Shown piece by piece: positions 6,900 to 15,370 of a DNA stretch of 46,071 nt (its first letter is position 1; each line of letters starts with the position of its first letter). The stretch is from B4-G1 sp964393895 (GTDB lineage: Bacteria > Chloroflexota > Anaerolineae > B4-G1), in assembly GCA_964393895.1 (NCBI GenBank), contig CAYMWP010000019.1:1-46071 (forward strand). The letters run 5' to 3'. The position numbers and the translations under genes are program-made. The notes under the pieces are model-generated. The model worked only from the letters and a program-made list of their open reading frames with translations. It did no database searches and was not told the DNA's origin.

Positions 6900-8573
6900 T
6901 TAGAAGAACGTCGCGATCTCGGCGTACACTTGGTGAATCGTATCTGGGTCGCCCTCGTATTGCTTGCCGCCCGTGGGTTCGGCGATCTGTTGCAGGACAT
7001 TGAAGTCAGCGCCGCTGCCAAAGGCGATGGTAAAGACCTTGGTGGCGCTGCCGCCCTCGCTGAGATTGCCGATTTCCGTCATCAGTCCACTCAGGCTCAT
7101 CGTCGAAGCGGTGTCTTTGCCATCGGAAAGCACCACCACGGCGCGGATGTGCTGGGGGTCGCCGCTGGCCCGCAGTTCGTCGTATGCCATCTGCACCGCG
7201 TCGTACAGCCGGGTGTCGCCTCCCTCGACGATGCCGGATACGCGACGGAGCACGTCTTCACGCTTCTCCCCCAATGGCGATAGGTCCGTCAGGGCGATCA
7301 GTTCGTCGCTGAACAGGATGATCTGCAACCGGTCACGGTCGTCCAGCAGATTGATGAACTCGATGAGGCTGCTACGGGCCGAGGCGATCTTTTTACCCCC
7401 CATGCTGCCGGAGACATCCATCGCCACCACCAGATCCACGGGTTTCTTCACTTCCCGCCACAGCACCTCGATGCCGGCGATCACCTGGGCGGAAGGCACC
7501 TCCAGCACCGTCTGCGGCTGGTTGGCGTCAACGCCGTGGGCCGCGTCCAGCGGCGCGGAGAGCGGGATGGATGGATCGGCCGGGCGGAAGCCGTACTCCA
7601 GGGCCGCCAGTTGCTGGGGTCTATCCAGCAAGAAGGCCAGGAAATCCTCGGCGGCGACCTTTTGCTCGGCGGTGACCCAGGGCGCGTTCAAGATAGCGTA
7701 GGGATGGTTGCTCCAAAAGGTCCCTTCCTTGGGATAGATCGCCACGACCGGCAGTTGCGAGCTCCGCCCGGCCAGCCGCTCGCTTTCCTGCGCGACGATC
7801 AGGTTTTCATAGAGCACGGCCGCGCTCAAGTAGGATGGGCCACGCTCGAACATTTTCGTGGCAAAAAAGCCAGTGCTTCTGCCATAGTGGATGATGCTGC
7901 TTTCCACGTCGGCCACGAAAGCCTTCACGCCGGCATCTTGAAGGTCCTCTAGCGTCAGGTCGCGCTGCTTGCCCGCGCCGGCGTAGGTCTCGGCGATGAT
8001 CGAGACGATGCCGCTGTTGGAGTGGTTGGGGTGGGTGTGCCCCAGCTTGAACGACCCCCACTCCGGGTAGCCGTAGGCCGCCCAGCCTTCCTCGGAGGTC
8101 GCCATCTCTGCGATGTCGGCCCAACCCAATGGCTCGTCGGGCCAACCCAGCGCCTCGGCCATCGGCCGCCACATGGCGATCACCACCGGGCTGAGGACCA
8201 GGTCCTCCGGCTTGCCTACCACCAGATCCTCGGCGTGCTCGCTGCCCCGCCACCCGGCGTTGGCGACGGGGACGTAGACCGACGAGGCCGGACTCCACAC
8301 CGTAGGCTGAATCTCCCCCGCGATAATCGCGTTGGCCGACTCGATGGAGCCCATCGGCGTCGCCTCGACGACGATGGTGGAACCCTCCGCGGTCTTGTTT
8401 TTCTGGGCATTGTACTCTTCCACCAGCGGCTCCAGCCATGCTTGTTTCTCGGAGCCGTAGTAGATGCTGACCGTCACGGCCTTGCCGCCCAGCAAGGGTA
8501 GCTGGCCGCATCCCGCTACCAGTATACTCAAAGCGACCAAAACCACAAACCGTCTACAGAAATCTCGATTCAT
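6900..8573 (-). CDS. solute-binding and vWA domain lipoprotein
   Basis: This is a 557-residue secreted lipoprotein. The signal peptide ends in a lipobox (ILVAGC, Cys near residue 22). Residues of about 30-350 resemble a bacterial extracellular solute-binding protein (periplasmic-binding type II fold). Residues of about 375-557 are a von Willebrand A domain with an intact MIDAS motif, DVSGSMGGK, and a downstream LSDGKDT. GGAGGC precedes the ATG. It is paralogous to the next gene upstream (8609-9814), which lacks the vWA part. It is known as the 'substrate-binding and vWA domain' family; by inference it binds a ligand or metal at the cell surface and adheres to partner proteins. No transport permease is adjacent. 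Confidence 0.82.
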   Translation of the reverse strand: MNRDFCRRFVVLVALSILVAGCGQLPLLGGKAVTVSIYYGSEKQAWLEPLVEEYNAQKNKTAEGSTIVVEATPMGSIESANAIIAGEIQPTVWSPASSVYVPVANAGWRGSEHAEDLVVGKPEDLVLSPVVIAMWRPMAEALGWPDEPLGWADIAEMATSEEGWAAYGYPEWGSFKLGHTHPNHSNSGIVSIIAETYAGAGKQRDLTLEDLQDAGVKAFVADVESSIIHYGRSTGFFATKMFERGPSYLSAAVLYENLIVAQESERLAGRSSQLPVVAIYPKEGTFWSNHPYAILNAPWVTAEQKVAAEDFLAFLLDRPQQLAALEYGFRPADPSIPLSAPLDAAHGVDANQPQTVLEVPSAQVIAGIEVLWREVKKPVDLVVAMDVSGSMGGKKIASARSSLIEFINLLDDRDRLQIILFSDELIALTDLSPLGEKREDVLRRVSGIVEGGDTRLYDAVQMAYDELRASGDPQHIRAVVVLSDGKDTASTMSLSGLMTEIGNLSEGGSATKVFTIAFGSGADFNVLQQIAEPTGGKQYEGDPDTIHQVYAEIATFF

Positions 8574-8608
8574 TTCCGCCTCCTCTTTTCTGGACTAGCC
8601 CTCTTTGA

Positions 8609-9814
8609 CTACCGCTGCGCGTTCCGCGCCCAAAAGTCCAGCAGTGTGTTCAACACATTCCCCGGCGGGACCTCGACCTCCGGCGGCAGGTCTATCCTTA
8701 TGCCGTTGGCCGCGTAGCGCTGGAGTGGACTGCCGGGCTGATCCAGCGGGATGCCGTCGTCCACGGGGCGGAAGCCGTGCTGGAGCAGCGCTAATTCCTG
8801 CATCTCCCTGCCGGTGAGGAAATCCACAAACATCCGGGCGGCCTGGGCCTCCTCCGGCGTGACCCAGTCGGCTTGCAGCACGCAAAATGGATGATCGCTC
8901 ATGTGCGTGGCCGGCGGATAATAGATCTGCAATTCCCCGTAGCGCCCCACGGCGCTCTCGGCGTGCTCAATCGCCGTCGCTTCGTACACGGCGACCATAT
9001 CGTGAAGGCTCGGCCCGTAGGCGACGATCTCCTCCATATAGGTGCCGGTGCTGTCGCCAAAGCTGGAGATGGTCCCCTCGAACTCGATGAACCAACGCTG
9101 ATAGTCGGCGTCGGAGAGAATGTCGGCGCTGGTCAGGCCGTCGGTCTTGCCAAAGTAATCGTAGGTCAGCAACAGGATGGTCTGAAAGCCGCTGTTGGAC
9201 TTGAGGGGGTTGGTGTGGCTGAATTTGACGTAGCCCCACTCCGGGTGACCGTAGGCCTCCCAGCCGTTCGGCTGGGTCAGCGCGTCGTGCAACTGCTGCC
9301 ACAACTCGCTGCCGGGGTCATTGCCCCACAATGCAGCGGCGCGCTCCTTCCAGGCGACCAGCACCAGCGGCGTCCGCAGCACCGGGCGGCAGGCCTCACT
9401 GTCGGCGGGGTTCACCACCGGCGCGCCGAATTTGCTGGTCGAAAGGTCCTGCAGCAGGTTGATCTGGAGCATACTGGCCGTGCTCATCAGGTCCGGCTGT
9501 TCCGTGCCGTCCAGCACCGAGAGATACATCTCGCGGGAGCCCATCTTTTTCATCTCCAGTTGGATGGGGCGGCCCTCAATGGCAGGGCGGGCGGCTGCGA
9601 ATCTGGCGGCAGCCTCGTTGATCCACGCCGCTTTCTCGGTGGAGTAGAGCACGTGGACGACGACAGGCTCCGGCGGCGGCAGAATCAGATCGCGCAGGGG
9701 AGCATAGGCGATAGCGCGCACAGGCGGCGAGACCAGCGCGGCGATGAACACGCCGACCGTCGCCAACAGGTAGATCACGAACAGAGTCTGGTTGAGGCGT
9801 GGTGTCACAGGCAT
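8609..9814 (-). CDS. membrane-anchored solute-binding-like protein
   Basis: This is a 401-residue protein with a single N-terminal membrane anchor (about residues 9-30) and no lipobox, followed by an extracellular solute-binding fold. It is a clear paralogue of the gene at 6900-8573: both share GW.AYG.PEWG, a HT.P..SNSG block, the S.H/FG.STG block and a GFRP terminal block. It stops just where the vWA domain begins in the paralogue. It starts three bases after the stop of the SPFH gene, suggesting tight co-translation. The ligand is unknown; a role as one half of a two-protein surface complex is inferred from context. Confidence 0.78.
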   Translation of the reverse strand: MPVTPRLNQTLFVIYLLATVGVFIAALVSPPVRAIAYAPLRDLILPPPEPVVVHVLYSTEKAAWINEAAARFAAARPAIEGRPIQLEMKKMGSREMYLSVLDGTEQPDLMSTASMLQINLLQDLSTSKFGAPVVNPADSEACRPVLRTPLVLVAWKERAAALWGNDPGSELWQQLHDALTQPNGWEAYGHPEWGYVKFSHTNPLKSNSGFQTILLLTYDYFGKTDGLTSADILSDADYQRWFIEFEGTISSFGDSTGTYMEEIVAYGPSLHDMVAVYEATAIEHAESAVGRYGELQIYYPPATHMSDHPFCVLQADWVTPEEAQAARMFVDFLTGREMQELALLQHGFRPVDDGIPLDQPGSPLQRYAANGIRIDLPPEVEVPPGNVLNTLLDFWARNAQR

Positions 9815-9817
9815 AAA

Positions 9818-10987
9818 CTACATCGAACGGGCAGCGATCTGTCCCATCAACTGGAGCGCAAGTGGAGTGTTGAGCAGGGTTTGCACCGGCTCTCCCAGCC
9901 ACGGGAAGGGGCCGATCAAAGCATCGCGGGCGGCCTTGACGTCCTCCATCGTGGAGGTGGAGGAGGCCAACTGCGTCAGCAGCGCGTCCAACGCGGCCGT
10001 GGCCGCCTCCCTCTCCCCGGCGGAGAGAGTGAGTTGTTGAGCCACGAGTTGCTTCAGCCCGGCGAATCCGTCCGCCAGATTGCTCCCGGCAGGCGCACCG
10101 CTTCCCCCCGCTGGCCCCTGAACTGCTTGCCCGATGGCGCTGGCCATTGCCGTGCCCAGACCCAGTCCAGCGCCCAGGCTCACGCCCAGGCCCGCCATAG
10201 AACCGCCCTCGCCAGCGCCGGCCAGCGCTGCGTCGCCCAGCGCCCGCGCTGCCTTGAACTGCATGTAGGACTGCATATTGCCGATAGCCCCCATCTGAGC
10301 GCGCTCGTCGAGCGCCTTTCCCACTTCCTCGGGGACACTGATAGCGGTGACATAGACCGCCTTGAGCAGCAGGCCCAGCGCTTCAAAGTCGTCGGACGCC
10401 CTGGCCCGCAGCCCCGAGCCCAGCTCGTCGTACTTTGCGGGCAGGTCCAATAGGTTGGCCTGAAATTCGCCCAGCAGGTCGGCAAAGCGACTGATCAGCA
10501 TGCTCTGCAGGTAGCCGACGATGCTGTCGGTGGAATACAGACCCTGCGTGCCCACGATCTGGTTGACGAACATTTGGGGCCGCGATACCTGGAAGGCGAA
10601 CTTTCCCTGGGTCCCCAGTCGCACCACGCCCAGGTCGGCGTCGCGGAACGCGAGCGGCTTGGGCGATTCCCAGGCCAGGTCCACGTAATCCTTGACGTTG
10701 ACAAAGACGACCTCGGCGCGAAAGGGGCTCTTGCTCCCAAAGGGAATCTTGAGGTAGTTGATCAGCAGTGGGATGTTGAGCGTGGTGAGCGTGTGGCGAC
10801 CCGGTCCCAACATGTCCAGCGCCCTTCCGTCGCGGAAAAAGACGGCGACCTGGTTCTCGCGCACGATGCACTGCGAGCCCAACACGATCTCGCCCGATCC
10901 CTCTTCGGGGATGCGGCGGACGATTTCCTGGCCCGTGGGGTCCAGGTATTCAATGACTTCCAGGATACCTCTGATTTTTTCGAGCAT
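9818..10987 (-). CDS. SPFH domain protein (YdjI-like)
   Basis: This is a 389-residue protein of the SPFH/band-7 superfamily, in the subgroup often labelled virion core protein or YdjI-like. An N-terminal beta-rich SPFH region (about 20-215) is followed by an alpha-helical segment with DERAQMGAIGNMQSYMQFKAA (about 230-255), typical of this subgroup, then a Gly/Ala-rich low-complexity stretch and a helical tail. The C-terminal zinc ribbon found in some relatives is missing. The ATG at 10987 has GGAGGT at good spacing and is preferred to an ATG four codons upstream. SPFH proteins assemble on membranes; here it likely scaffolds the adjacent envelope proteins. Confidence 0.8.
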   Translation of the reverse strand: MLEKIRGILEVIEYLDPTGQEIVRRIPEEGSGEIVLGSQCIVRENQVAVFFRDGRALDMLGPGRHTLTTLNIPLLINYLKIPFGSKSPFRAEVVFVNVKDYVDLAWESPKPLAFRDADLGVVRLGTQGKFAFQVSRPQMFVNQIVGTQGLYSTDSIVGYLQSMLISRFADLLGEFQANLLDLPAKYDELGSGLRARASDDFEALGLLLKAVYVTAISVPEEVGKALDERAQMGAIGNMQSYMQFKAARALGDAALAGAGEGGSMAGLGVSLGAGLGLGTAMASAIGQAVQGPAGGSGAPAGSNLADGFAGLKQLVAQQLTLSAGEREAATAALDALLTQLASSTSTMEDVKAARDALIGPFPWLGEPVQTLLNTPLALQLMGQIAARSM

Positions 10988-11045
10988 AGTAACCTCCATT
11001 GACCGAATTCACGAACAATCACTACTACTCTCAACGGAAAGCGGC

Positions 11046-11136
11046 AATTCCCGTTTTGGCAATTCTAGCTTCGGTGCTGGGAAAAAACTAGCCAGCATCG
11101 TCTGTTTTACGGCGGTGCGGCTTCAAAACGGGAATT
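11046..11136. repeat. 13-bp inverted repeat in intergenic region
   Basis: AATTCCCGTTTTG at 11046-11058 is the exact reverse complement of 11124-11136, enclosing 65 bases with partial internal complementarity. It lies in the 239-bp gap between the bactofilin-like and SPFH genes. It could be a MITE remnant, a large hairpin in the transcript, or an operator. No direct flanking duplication is obvious. Confidence 0.45.
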
Positions 11137-11226
11137 ACTGAACGGAAAGCCAGCGTTCTTTGCGTTGATTCTCCCAGTCAACCAGACCACGCTCTGTCGT
11201 GAGGCTGGCTAGTGCAGGGGTGGAAT

Positions 11227-12582
11227 CTATGCGGCCTCCACTTCCACCGCCACCGGCGCCGCCTTGCGGCCTCTCAGCCAGTCGCGGCCCCAGAGCCAGA
11301 GTGCGCCCAGCCCCAGCAGCACGGTGGCCAGCGTCGCCAGCCACCCCAGTACGGGGATGGCTGTGATGGAGACAAAGATCAACACGCCCAGTAGCATGGG
11401 CCACCAGCGGTGTGCGGCTGCTGGGGACTTGAAAAGCCCAAAGATCAGTTGCCCCAGCAACAGGCTGATGACGATCCTGGTGAGGTAGGCCCAGACCAGG
11501 CCAAACCCAAAGCCGGTCGCGCCCAGCGCAAGCCCGCCCAGCGCGACGAACCGCCCCGCCAGTTCCCCCAGAGTCAAGAGGCCAAATACGACGGCCAGCA
11601 ACACGGTGGCGACGGTGAGCGCCAGCATCGCCAGCCCAAACGCGGCGATAGCGACCACGCCCCACCCCAGGCTCGGCAATGGCTTGGCCTGCACGATGCC
11701 AGCGACCCTGCGCGTCCAGTCGGGCGCCAGCCACATCATGGCTGCTCCGACCAGCAGCAGCGTGATCAGGCGGCGCAACTGGCCCACGAACCACATGCCC
11801 GCACGAGCGGCTGGCGAAAGTGCTGCCGCTTCTGCCCCTGCCTCGGCTGCGGGGACGTATCGGGTGAAAGCGGTCTCCCCGGCGACCACACCGGGCGGGA
11901 TAGCGGCCTCAGCGTTGGCGGTGTAGTCCAAGTTGCCGCCGATGCTGGCCCCCTCGTCCACCGTCAGACTGGAGGGGATTGGGGGCACAGTAAGTAGACC
12001 GGGGGCGAAGGGGAATCCCGGGGGCATTCCCGCCCCTGGCTCTGCCCCGCCCACGTCCACGCTCGCGTCTCCGCCTATGCTACCCGCGATCTTTACCGCG
12101 CCTCCAGCGAGGTCAGCATCTCCCGCCACATCGCCGGCCAGCAACGCCTGATACCCGGCAAAGAGCAGGTCGCCACCGGTACTGGCCCCGTTCTCGTTCT
12201 CCAGGCTGAATCCAATGGCGATGAGGTCATCCGTCACCTCACCGCCGACGAGCAACCCGTAGCCGGCGATGCGGACGTCGTCCTCCACCACGCCGTTGAC
12301 GACGATGCTCTGGCCCATGGCGATGAGGTCTCCTTCGACGGTGCCGTTGATCTCAATGGCGCCGCCGGCGACCACGAGATCGCCCTTGACGGTGCCGTCC
12401 AGGGTGAACTCGCCGGCGCCTACGTAGAGGTCGTCGTCAATCACCTCGCCAGCCTCGATTACGACTGCGCCTCCGCCCCGGCCCTCAAAGGCCCGCGCTG
12501 TGGGGGCAGCGAGGAAGATGGTCAGCAGGATCAGGCCAACTACGGCCATCATCCTCCGTCCACGTCTGTTCGATTTGGTCAT
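11227..12582 (-). CDS. bactofilin-like polymer-forming membrane protein
   Basis: This is a 451-residue protein with a cleavable signal peptide (residues 1-31, ending TARA). A right-handed beta-helix-like region (about 40-175) follows, built of short repeated strands such as LDGTVKGDLVVAGG and INGTVEGDLIAMGQ, which resembles the bactofilin/polymer-forming domain. Four to five transmembrane segments follow (about 265-430). The ATG at 12582 has AGGAG six bases upstream; the open frame extends further but without support. A beta-helix outside the membrane fused to a polytopic anchor suggests a surface or division-related scaffold. It is the first gene after a Pho-type promoter at 12865-12918, with a leader of about 275 bases. 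Confidence 0.75.
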   Translation of the reverse strand: MTKSNRRGRRMMAVVGLILLTIFLAAPTARAFEGRGGGAVVIEAGEVIDDDLYVGAGEFTLDGTVKGDLVVAGGAIEINGTVEGDLIAMGQSIVVNGVVEDDVRIAGYGLLVGGEVTDDLIAIGFSLENENGASTGGDLLFAGYQALLAGDVAGDADLAGGAVKIAGSIGGDASVDVGGAEPGAGMPPGFPFAPGLLTVPPIPSSLTVDEGASIGGNLDYTANAEAAIPPGVVAGETAFTRYVPAAEAGAEAAALSPAARAGMWFVGQLRRLITLLLVGAAMMWLAPDWTRRVAGIVQAKPLPSLGWGVVAIAAFGLAMLALTVATVLLAVVFGLLTLGELAGRFVALGGLALGATGFGFGLVWAYLTRIVISLLLGQLIFGLFKSPAAAHRWWPMLLGVLIFVSITAIPVLGWLATLATVLLGLGALWLWGRDWLRGRKAAPVAVEVEAA

Positions 12583-12864
12583 GACTGTTCTCCTTTTCCA
12601 TTCTGTAAACACCCCTGAAGCCCAAGTTGGCATAGAATCTGCCGCTCTCTCTTCATAAAGCCGTATGGCCACGGTACTATACTGAGCTTGTTACATTTCG
12701 CACTTGATTTCTTCTTGTCGTGGCCGGTGTTTGTAAGCCACGGACGGATACCGTGTATCCGCGCGTAGCGGAGTGGCATCAACCGACGGCACTCGACTTT
12801 GTTCCGTGCCTTGCTACGGACATTTGCTAAGGTGCGAAAGACAGGCCAAAACTGCCGTCCCAAC

Positions 12865-12918
12865 ATAATAGCACGTGCCGATTAACGCCCTGTTAAAGCC
12901 TGGTTAACGTCTGGTCAT
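12865..12918 (-). promoter_or_regulatory. Pho-type promoter for the bactofilin/SPFH set
   Basis: On the minus strand, pentamers start at 12918, 12907, 12896 and 12885 (ATGAC, TTAAC, TTAAC, TTAAT), each 11 bp apart. A 10-bp spacer follows (12880-12871) and then the -10 TATTAT (12870-12865). The layout is the same as the pst promoter. Because TTAA is palindromic, the array could in principle be read on the plus strand too, but only the minus strand offers a -10 at the right spacing. Confidence 0.7.
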
Positions 12919-12991
12919 GCCGTCGCCGGGCAGGGCCTCCTACAGTCATAGCGGAAGTACCGGCGACGATCATCTCTGTGCTTTACTAACG

Positions 12992-13045
12992 TTAACCGGA
13001 CGTTAAGACGCGAATAATCTCGACTTAATACTTGGGCTTTATACT
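12992..13045 (+). promoter_or_regulatory. Pho-type promoter for the sugar operon
   Basis: On the plus strand, pentamers start at 12992, 13003, 13014 and 13025 (TTAAC, TTAAG, ATAAT, TTAAT), each 11 bp apart. A 10-bp spacer and the -10 TATACT (13040-13045) follow. The predicted transcript start, near 13052, lies about 180 bases before the first gene of the sugar operon at 13234. Confidence 0.72.
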
Positions 13046-13233
13046 TGCACCGACTGTCTGATCAAACACCGTGCTTCGCAAGGCCCCTATGGGGCACCAA
13101 AATTCACGGTCTTTGAAATTGGTATTACTCTTGGTGCATTGGCGATTGACGAAATATCCAAAGTCTTTTGGACCTCACAAGTTGGATAGACCGGGCCGCA
13201 TTGGGGAATCAAATCAGGGAACAACCCGGATAG

Positions 13234-14223
13234 ATGATGACGATAGTTAAGGGGATCAACTTAGCGACATCACCGCTACAGTATCCTAACACTGTCCAGT
13301 ACGATTCGCACGCTTTTGCGCACAGACGGTTGACCGAGGTCCTTGAGACAGCCAGAGAGGTCCCATTTGATGATTCTTCCCGGGTCGTTTTCTTTAGCGA
13401 CTGCCATCGGGGAGACAACAGCCGGATTGACGCTTTTGCCAGGAATAAAGACATGTTCCTGCACGCATTGACCCACTATTACCGTGAGGGATTCATCTAT
13501 ATCGAGGTCGGAGACGGCGACGAGCTCTGGCATAACAGGCGGTTCAGTGACGTTCGGCGGGCCCACGGGCGTGTCTTTGACTTATTCCACGAGTTTGGCC
13601 GGCAGGGCCGGCTGCACCTTATCCTGGGCAACCACGATATCCAAAACGGCCGGCGCGATGTGGTAGAGAAAGACGGCATAGTCGCTCACGAGGGATTGGT
13701 TTTGCGGCATTCCAGAACAGGGCAACGGCTCTTCGTGGCACACGGACACCAGGCCGATCCCAGTAGCGATCGGTTCTGCGCCGTAAGCCGGTTCGTGGTG
13801 CGCTATGTCTGGAGGCCGCTAAAGTACCTCGGCTTTGGAACTGCCACAGGCCAATGGGAGGATATCCAGAGAGAAGCGACCTGCAAAGACAGACTCGTCA
13901 AGCGGTTGCGGGCCTGGGAAGCAAGGATCGGGCAGAGGGGCCTTGAATGGTCGCAGGAAACGATCGAGCGGCGAATCATAGGATGGCTGCGGAGCCATTG
14001 GCAGATCACCATCTGCGGCCATACCCACCGACCAGCGTGCGCTGCGTATGGAACCCCGTACTTTAACGCCGGCAGTTGCGTGTATCCCGGCTACATCACC
14101 GGCCTGGAGATCGAGAATGGAGAGATCACGCTGGTCAAATGGTCTGCCCAATCTAAAGGAACTTTGCGCATCAGACGTACGCTTGTGGCGCCACCCAGGA
14201 AGCTGTGCCTGTTTGGCCGCTGA
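13234..14223 (+). CDS. metallophosphoesterase (LpxH-like superfamily)
   Basis: This is a 329-residue calcineurin-like metallophosphoesterase. Metal-binding motifs appear in order: SDCH (D56, H58), GDGDELW (D94), GNHD (N133, H134), HGH (H170, H172) and GHTH (H263, H265). The DELWH and C-terminal GHTHRP motifs bring it close to the UDP-2,3-diacylglucosamine pyrophosphatase-like group, which cleaves phosphoesters or pyrophosphates of sugar nucleotides and lipids. No membrane segment is seen. It is the first gene behind a Pho-type promoter, so phosphate scavenging or sugar-nucleotide hydrolysis under phosphate stress is plausible. The substrate is not determined by sequence. The ribosome-binding site is weak. 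Confidence 0.82.
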   Translation: MMTIVKGINLATSPLQYPNTVQYDSHAFAHRRLTEVLETAREVPFDDSSRVVFFSDCHRGDNSRIDAFARNKDMFLHALTHYYREGFIYIEVGDGDELWHNRRFSDVRRAHGRVFDLFHEFGRQGRLHLILGNHDIQNGRRDVVEKDGIVAHEGLVLRHSRTGQRLFVAHGHQADPSSDRFCAVSRFVVRYVWRPLKYLGFGTATGQWEDIQREATCKDRLVKRLRAWEARIGQRGLEWSQETIERRIIGWLRSHWQITICGHTHRPACAAYGTPYFNAGSCVYPGYITGLEIENGEITLVKWSAQSKGTLRIRRTLVAPPRKLCLFGR

Positions 14224-14234
14224 GGGGAGAGTCA

Positions 14235-15353
14235 ATGCGGGTTCGTAGAGTTGACACTGAGCGAAAAAGAGATGTGCAGCAGTACGTTGATTTTCCATTT
14301 CGGCTGTACAGGGATTGCCCTCAGTGGGTGCCCCCTCTGGTGTCGAGCGTCGAGCAAGCTCTGCACCGCCGCAGGCATCCATTTTACCGCCACTCAACAG
14401 CGGGCTTTTTTATCGCCGAGAGCGAAGGTCAGACATTGGGTCGCATTGCAGTGATGCACAATCGCAACTACAACACGTATCGCCAGACCAATTTCGCCTT
14501 CTTCGGCTATTTCGAGGTCGTGGAAGATATTCAGGTCGCTCGTGCGCTCTTCGAGGCGGCCTTTGGTTGGGCGCGTGCCCAGGGTCTGAACGCAATCATT
14601 GGCCCCAAGGGACTAATCGGCTCAGACACGGGCGGTGTGTTGGTGGAGGGTTTCGAACACCGGCCCGCTATGGGCGTTCCCTACAACTTTTCGTACTATG
14701 ATGCTTTCATCAAAGACTCGGGCTTTGAAAAGGACACGGACTACTTCTCCGGGTACCTTAGCGGCGATCATCAATTGCCAGAGCGGTTCTACAGAATCGC
14801 AGAGAGGGTGAAGGCGCGCAGTGGTTTCCGGATCAAGACCTTCAGATCGAAGCGAGAGATGCGCCAGTGGGTACCGCGTGTCCTCAAGGCTCATCGAGAA
14901 GCCTTCAGTCAGACCCATACGTACTATCCACCAACGGACAAGGAGGTCGCATTGATCTTTGATACGTTGATCGGCGTCGTTGACCCCCGGCTGGCCAAGC
15001 TCGTCATCAAGGATGAAAAGATTGTCGGCTTCATCCTCGCCTATCACGACGTTTCGGCTGCACTGCAAAAGATCAAGGGGCGTCTTTGGCCCTTTGGCTG
15101 GTACGCCGTCTTGCGAGAGCGGAAACGCACCCAATGGGCCAACATCAACGGGGTGGGGATTCTGCCTGCCCACCAGGGCTTGGGCGGCAACGCAGTCCTC
15201 TACACCGAACTGGCAAAGACGCTCAGGGCGTTCAATTTCGAGCACATAGACGTTGTCCAGGTCGAGGAGGGGAACCTCAAGAGCCTGGCCGATATGAGGG
15301 CCATCGGTGTGAAATGGTACAAGAGGCACCGGGGCTATAAACGGGCATTGTGA
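14235..15353 (+). CDS. GNAT-superfamily acyltransferase-like protein
   Basis: This is a 372-residue soluble protein. It opens RDVQQYVDFPFRLYRDCPQW, continues with AESEGQTLGRIAVMHNRNYN (GNAT-like beta strands) and has a C-terminal ILPAHQGLGGNAVLYTEL segment that resembles the acetyl-CoA-binding Q/RxxGxG/A loop. It is thus probably a GNAT-fold N- or O-acyltransferase; the substrate is unknown, and within a sugar operon it may acylate an amino-sugar. The ATG at 14235 has GGGGAGAG just upstream and lies 11 bases after the previous stop. The downstream gene begins 17 bases after its stop. Confidence 0.68.
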   Translation: MRVRRVDTERKRDVQQYVDFPFRLYRDCPQWVPPLVSSVEQALHRRRHPFYRHSTAGFFIAESEGQTLGRIAVMHNRNYNTYRQTNFAFFGYFEVVEDIQVARALFEAAFGWARAQGLNAIIGPKGLIGSDTGGVLVEGFEHRPAMGVPYNFSYYDAFIKDSGFEKDTDYFSGYLSGDHQLPERFYRIAERVKARSGFRIKTFRSKREMRQWVPRVLKAHREAFSQTHTYYPPTDKEVALIFDTLIGVVDPRLAKLVIKDEKIVGFILAYHDVSAALQKIKGRLWPFGWYAVLRERKRTQWANINGVGILPAHQGLGGNAVLYTELAKTLRAFNFEHIDVVQVEEGNLKSLADMRAIGVKWYKRHRGYKRAL

Positions 15354-15370
15354 ACGGAAGGCAGTTATTT

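Larger units (their letters stand above)
12583..13233. promoter_or_regulatory. 651-bp divergent regulatory region
   Basis: No gene is supported here. The region holds two back-to-back Pho-type promoters (annotated separately). It also holds the long leader of the minus-strand transcript, with a small hairpin (CGGATAC/GTATCCG, 12745-12761) and a possible secondary -10 (TATAGT, minus strand 12681-12676). The leader of the plus-strand transcript is about 180 bases. Confidence 0.55.

Noticed and set aside
8873..10453. 526-codon open frame on the plus strand
   Set aside because: It is opposite two clear genes (solute-binding-like and SPFH); low-complexity translation with no motif.
12579..12866. 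95-codon frame in the leader of the bactofilin-like gene
   Set aside because: Its ATG coincides with the -10 of the Pho-type promoter and no ribosome-binding site or homology is seen.
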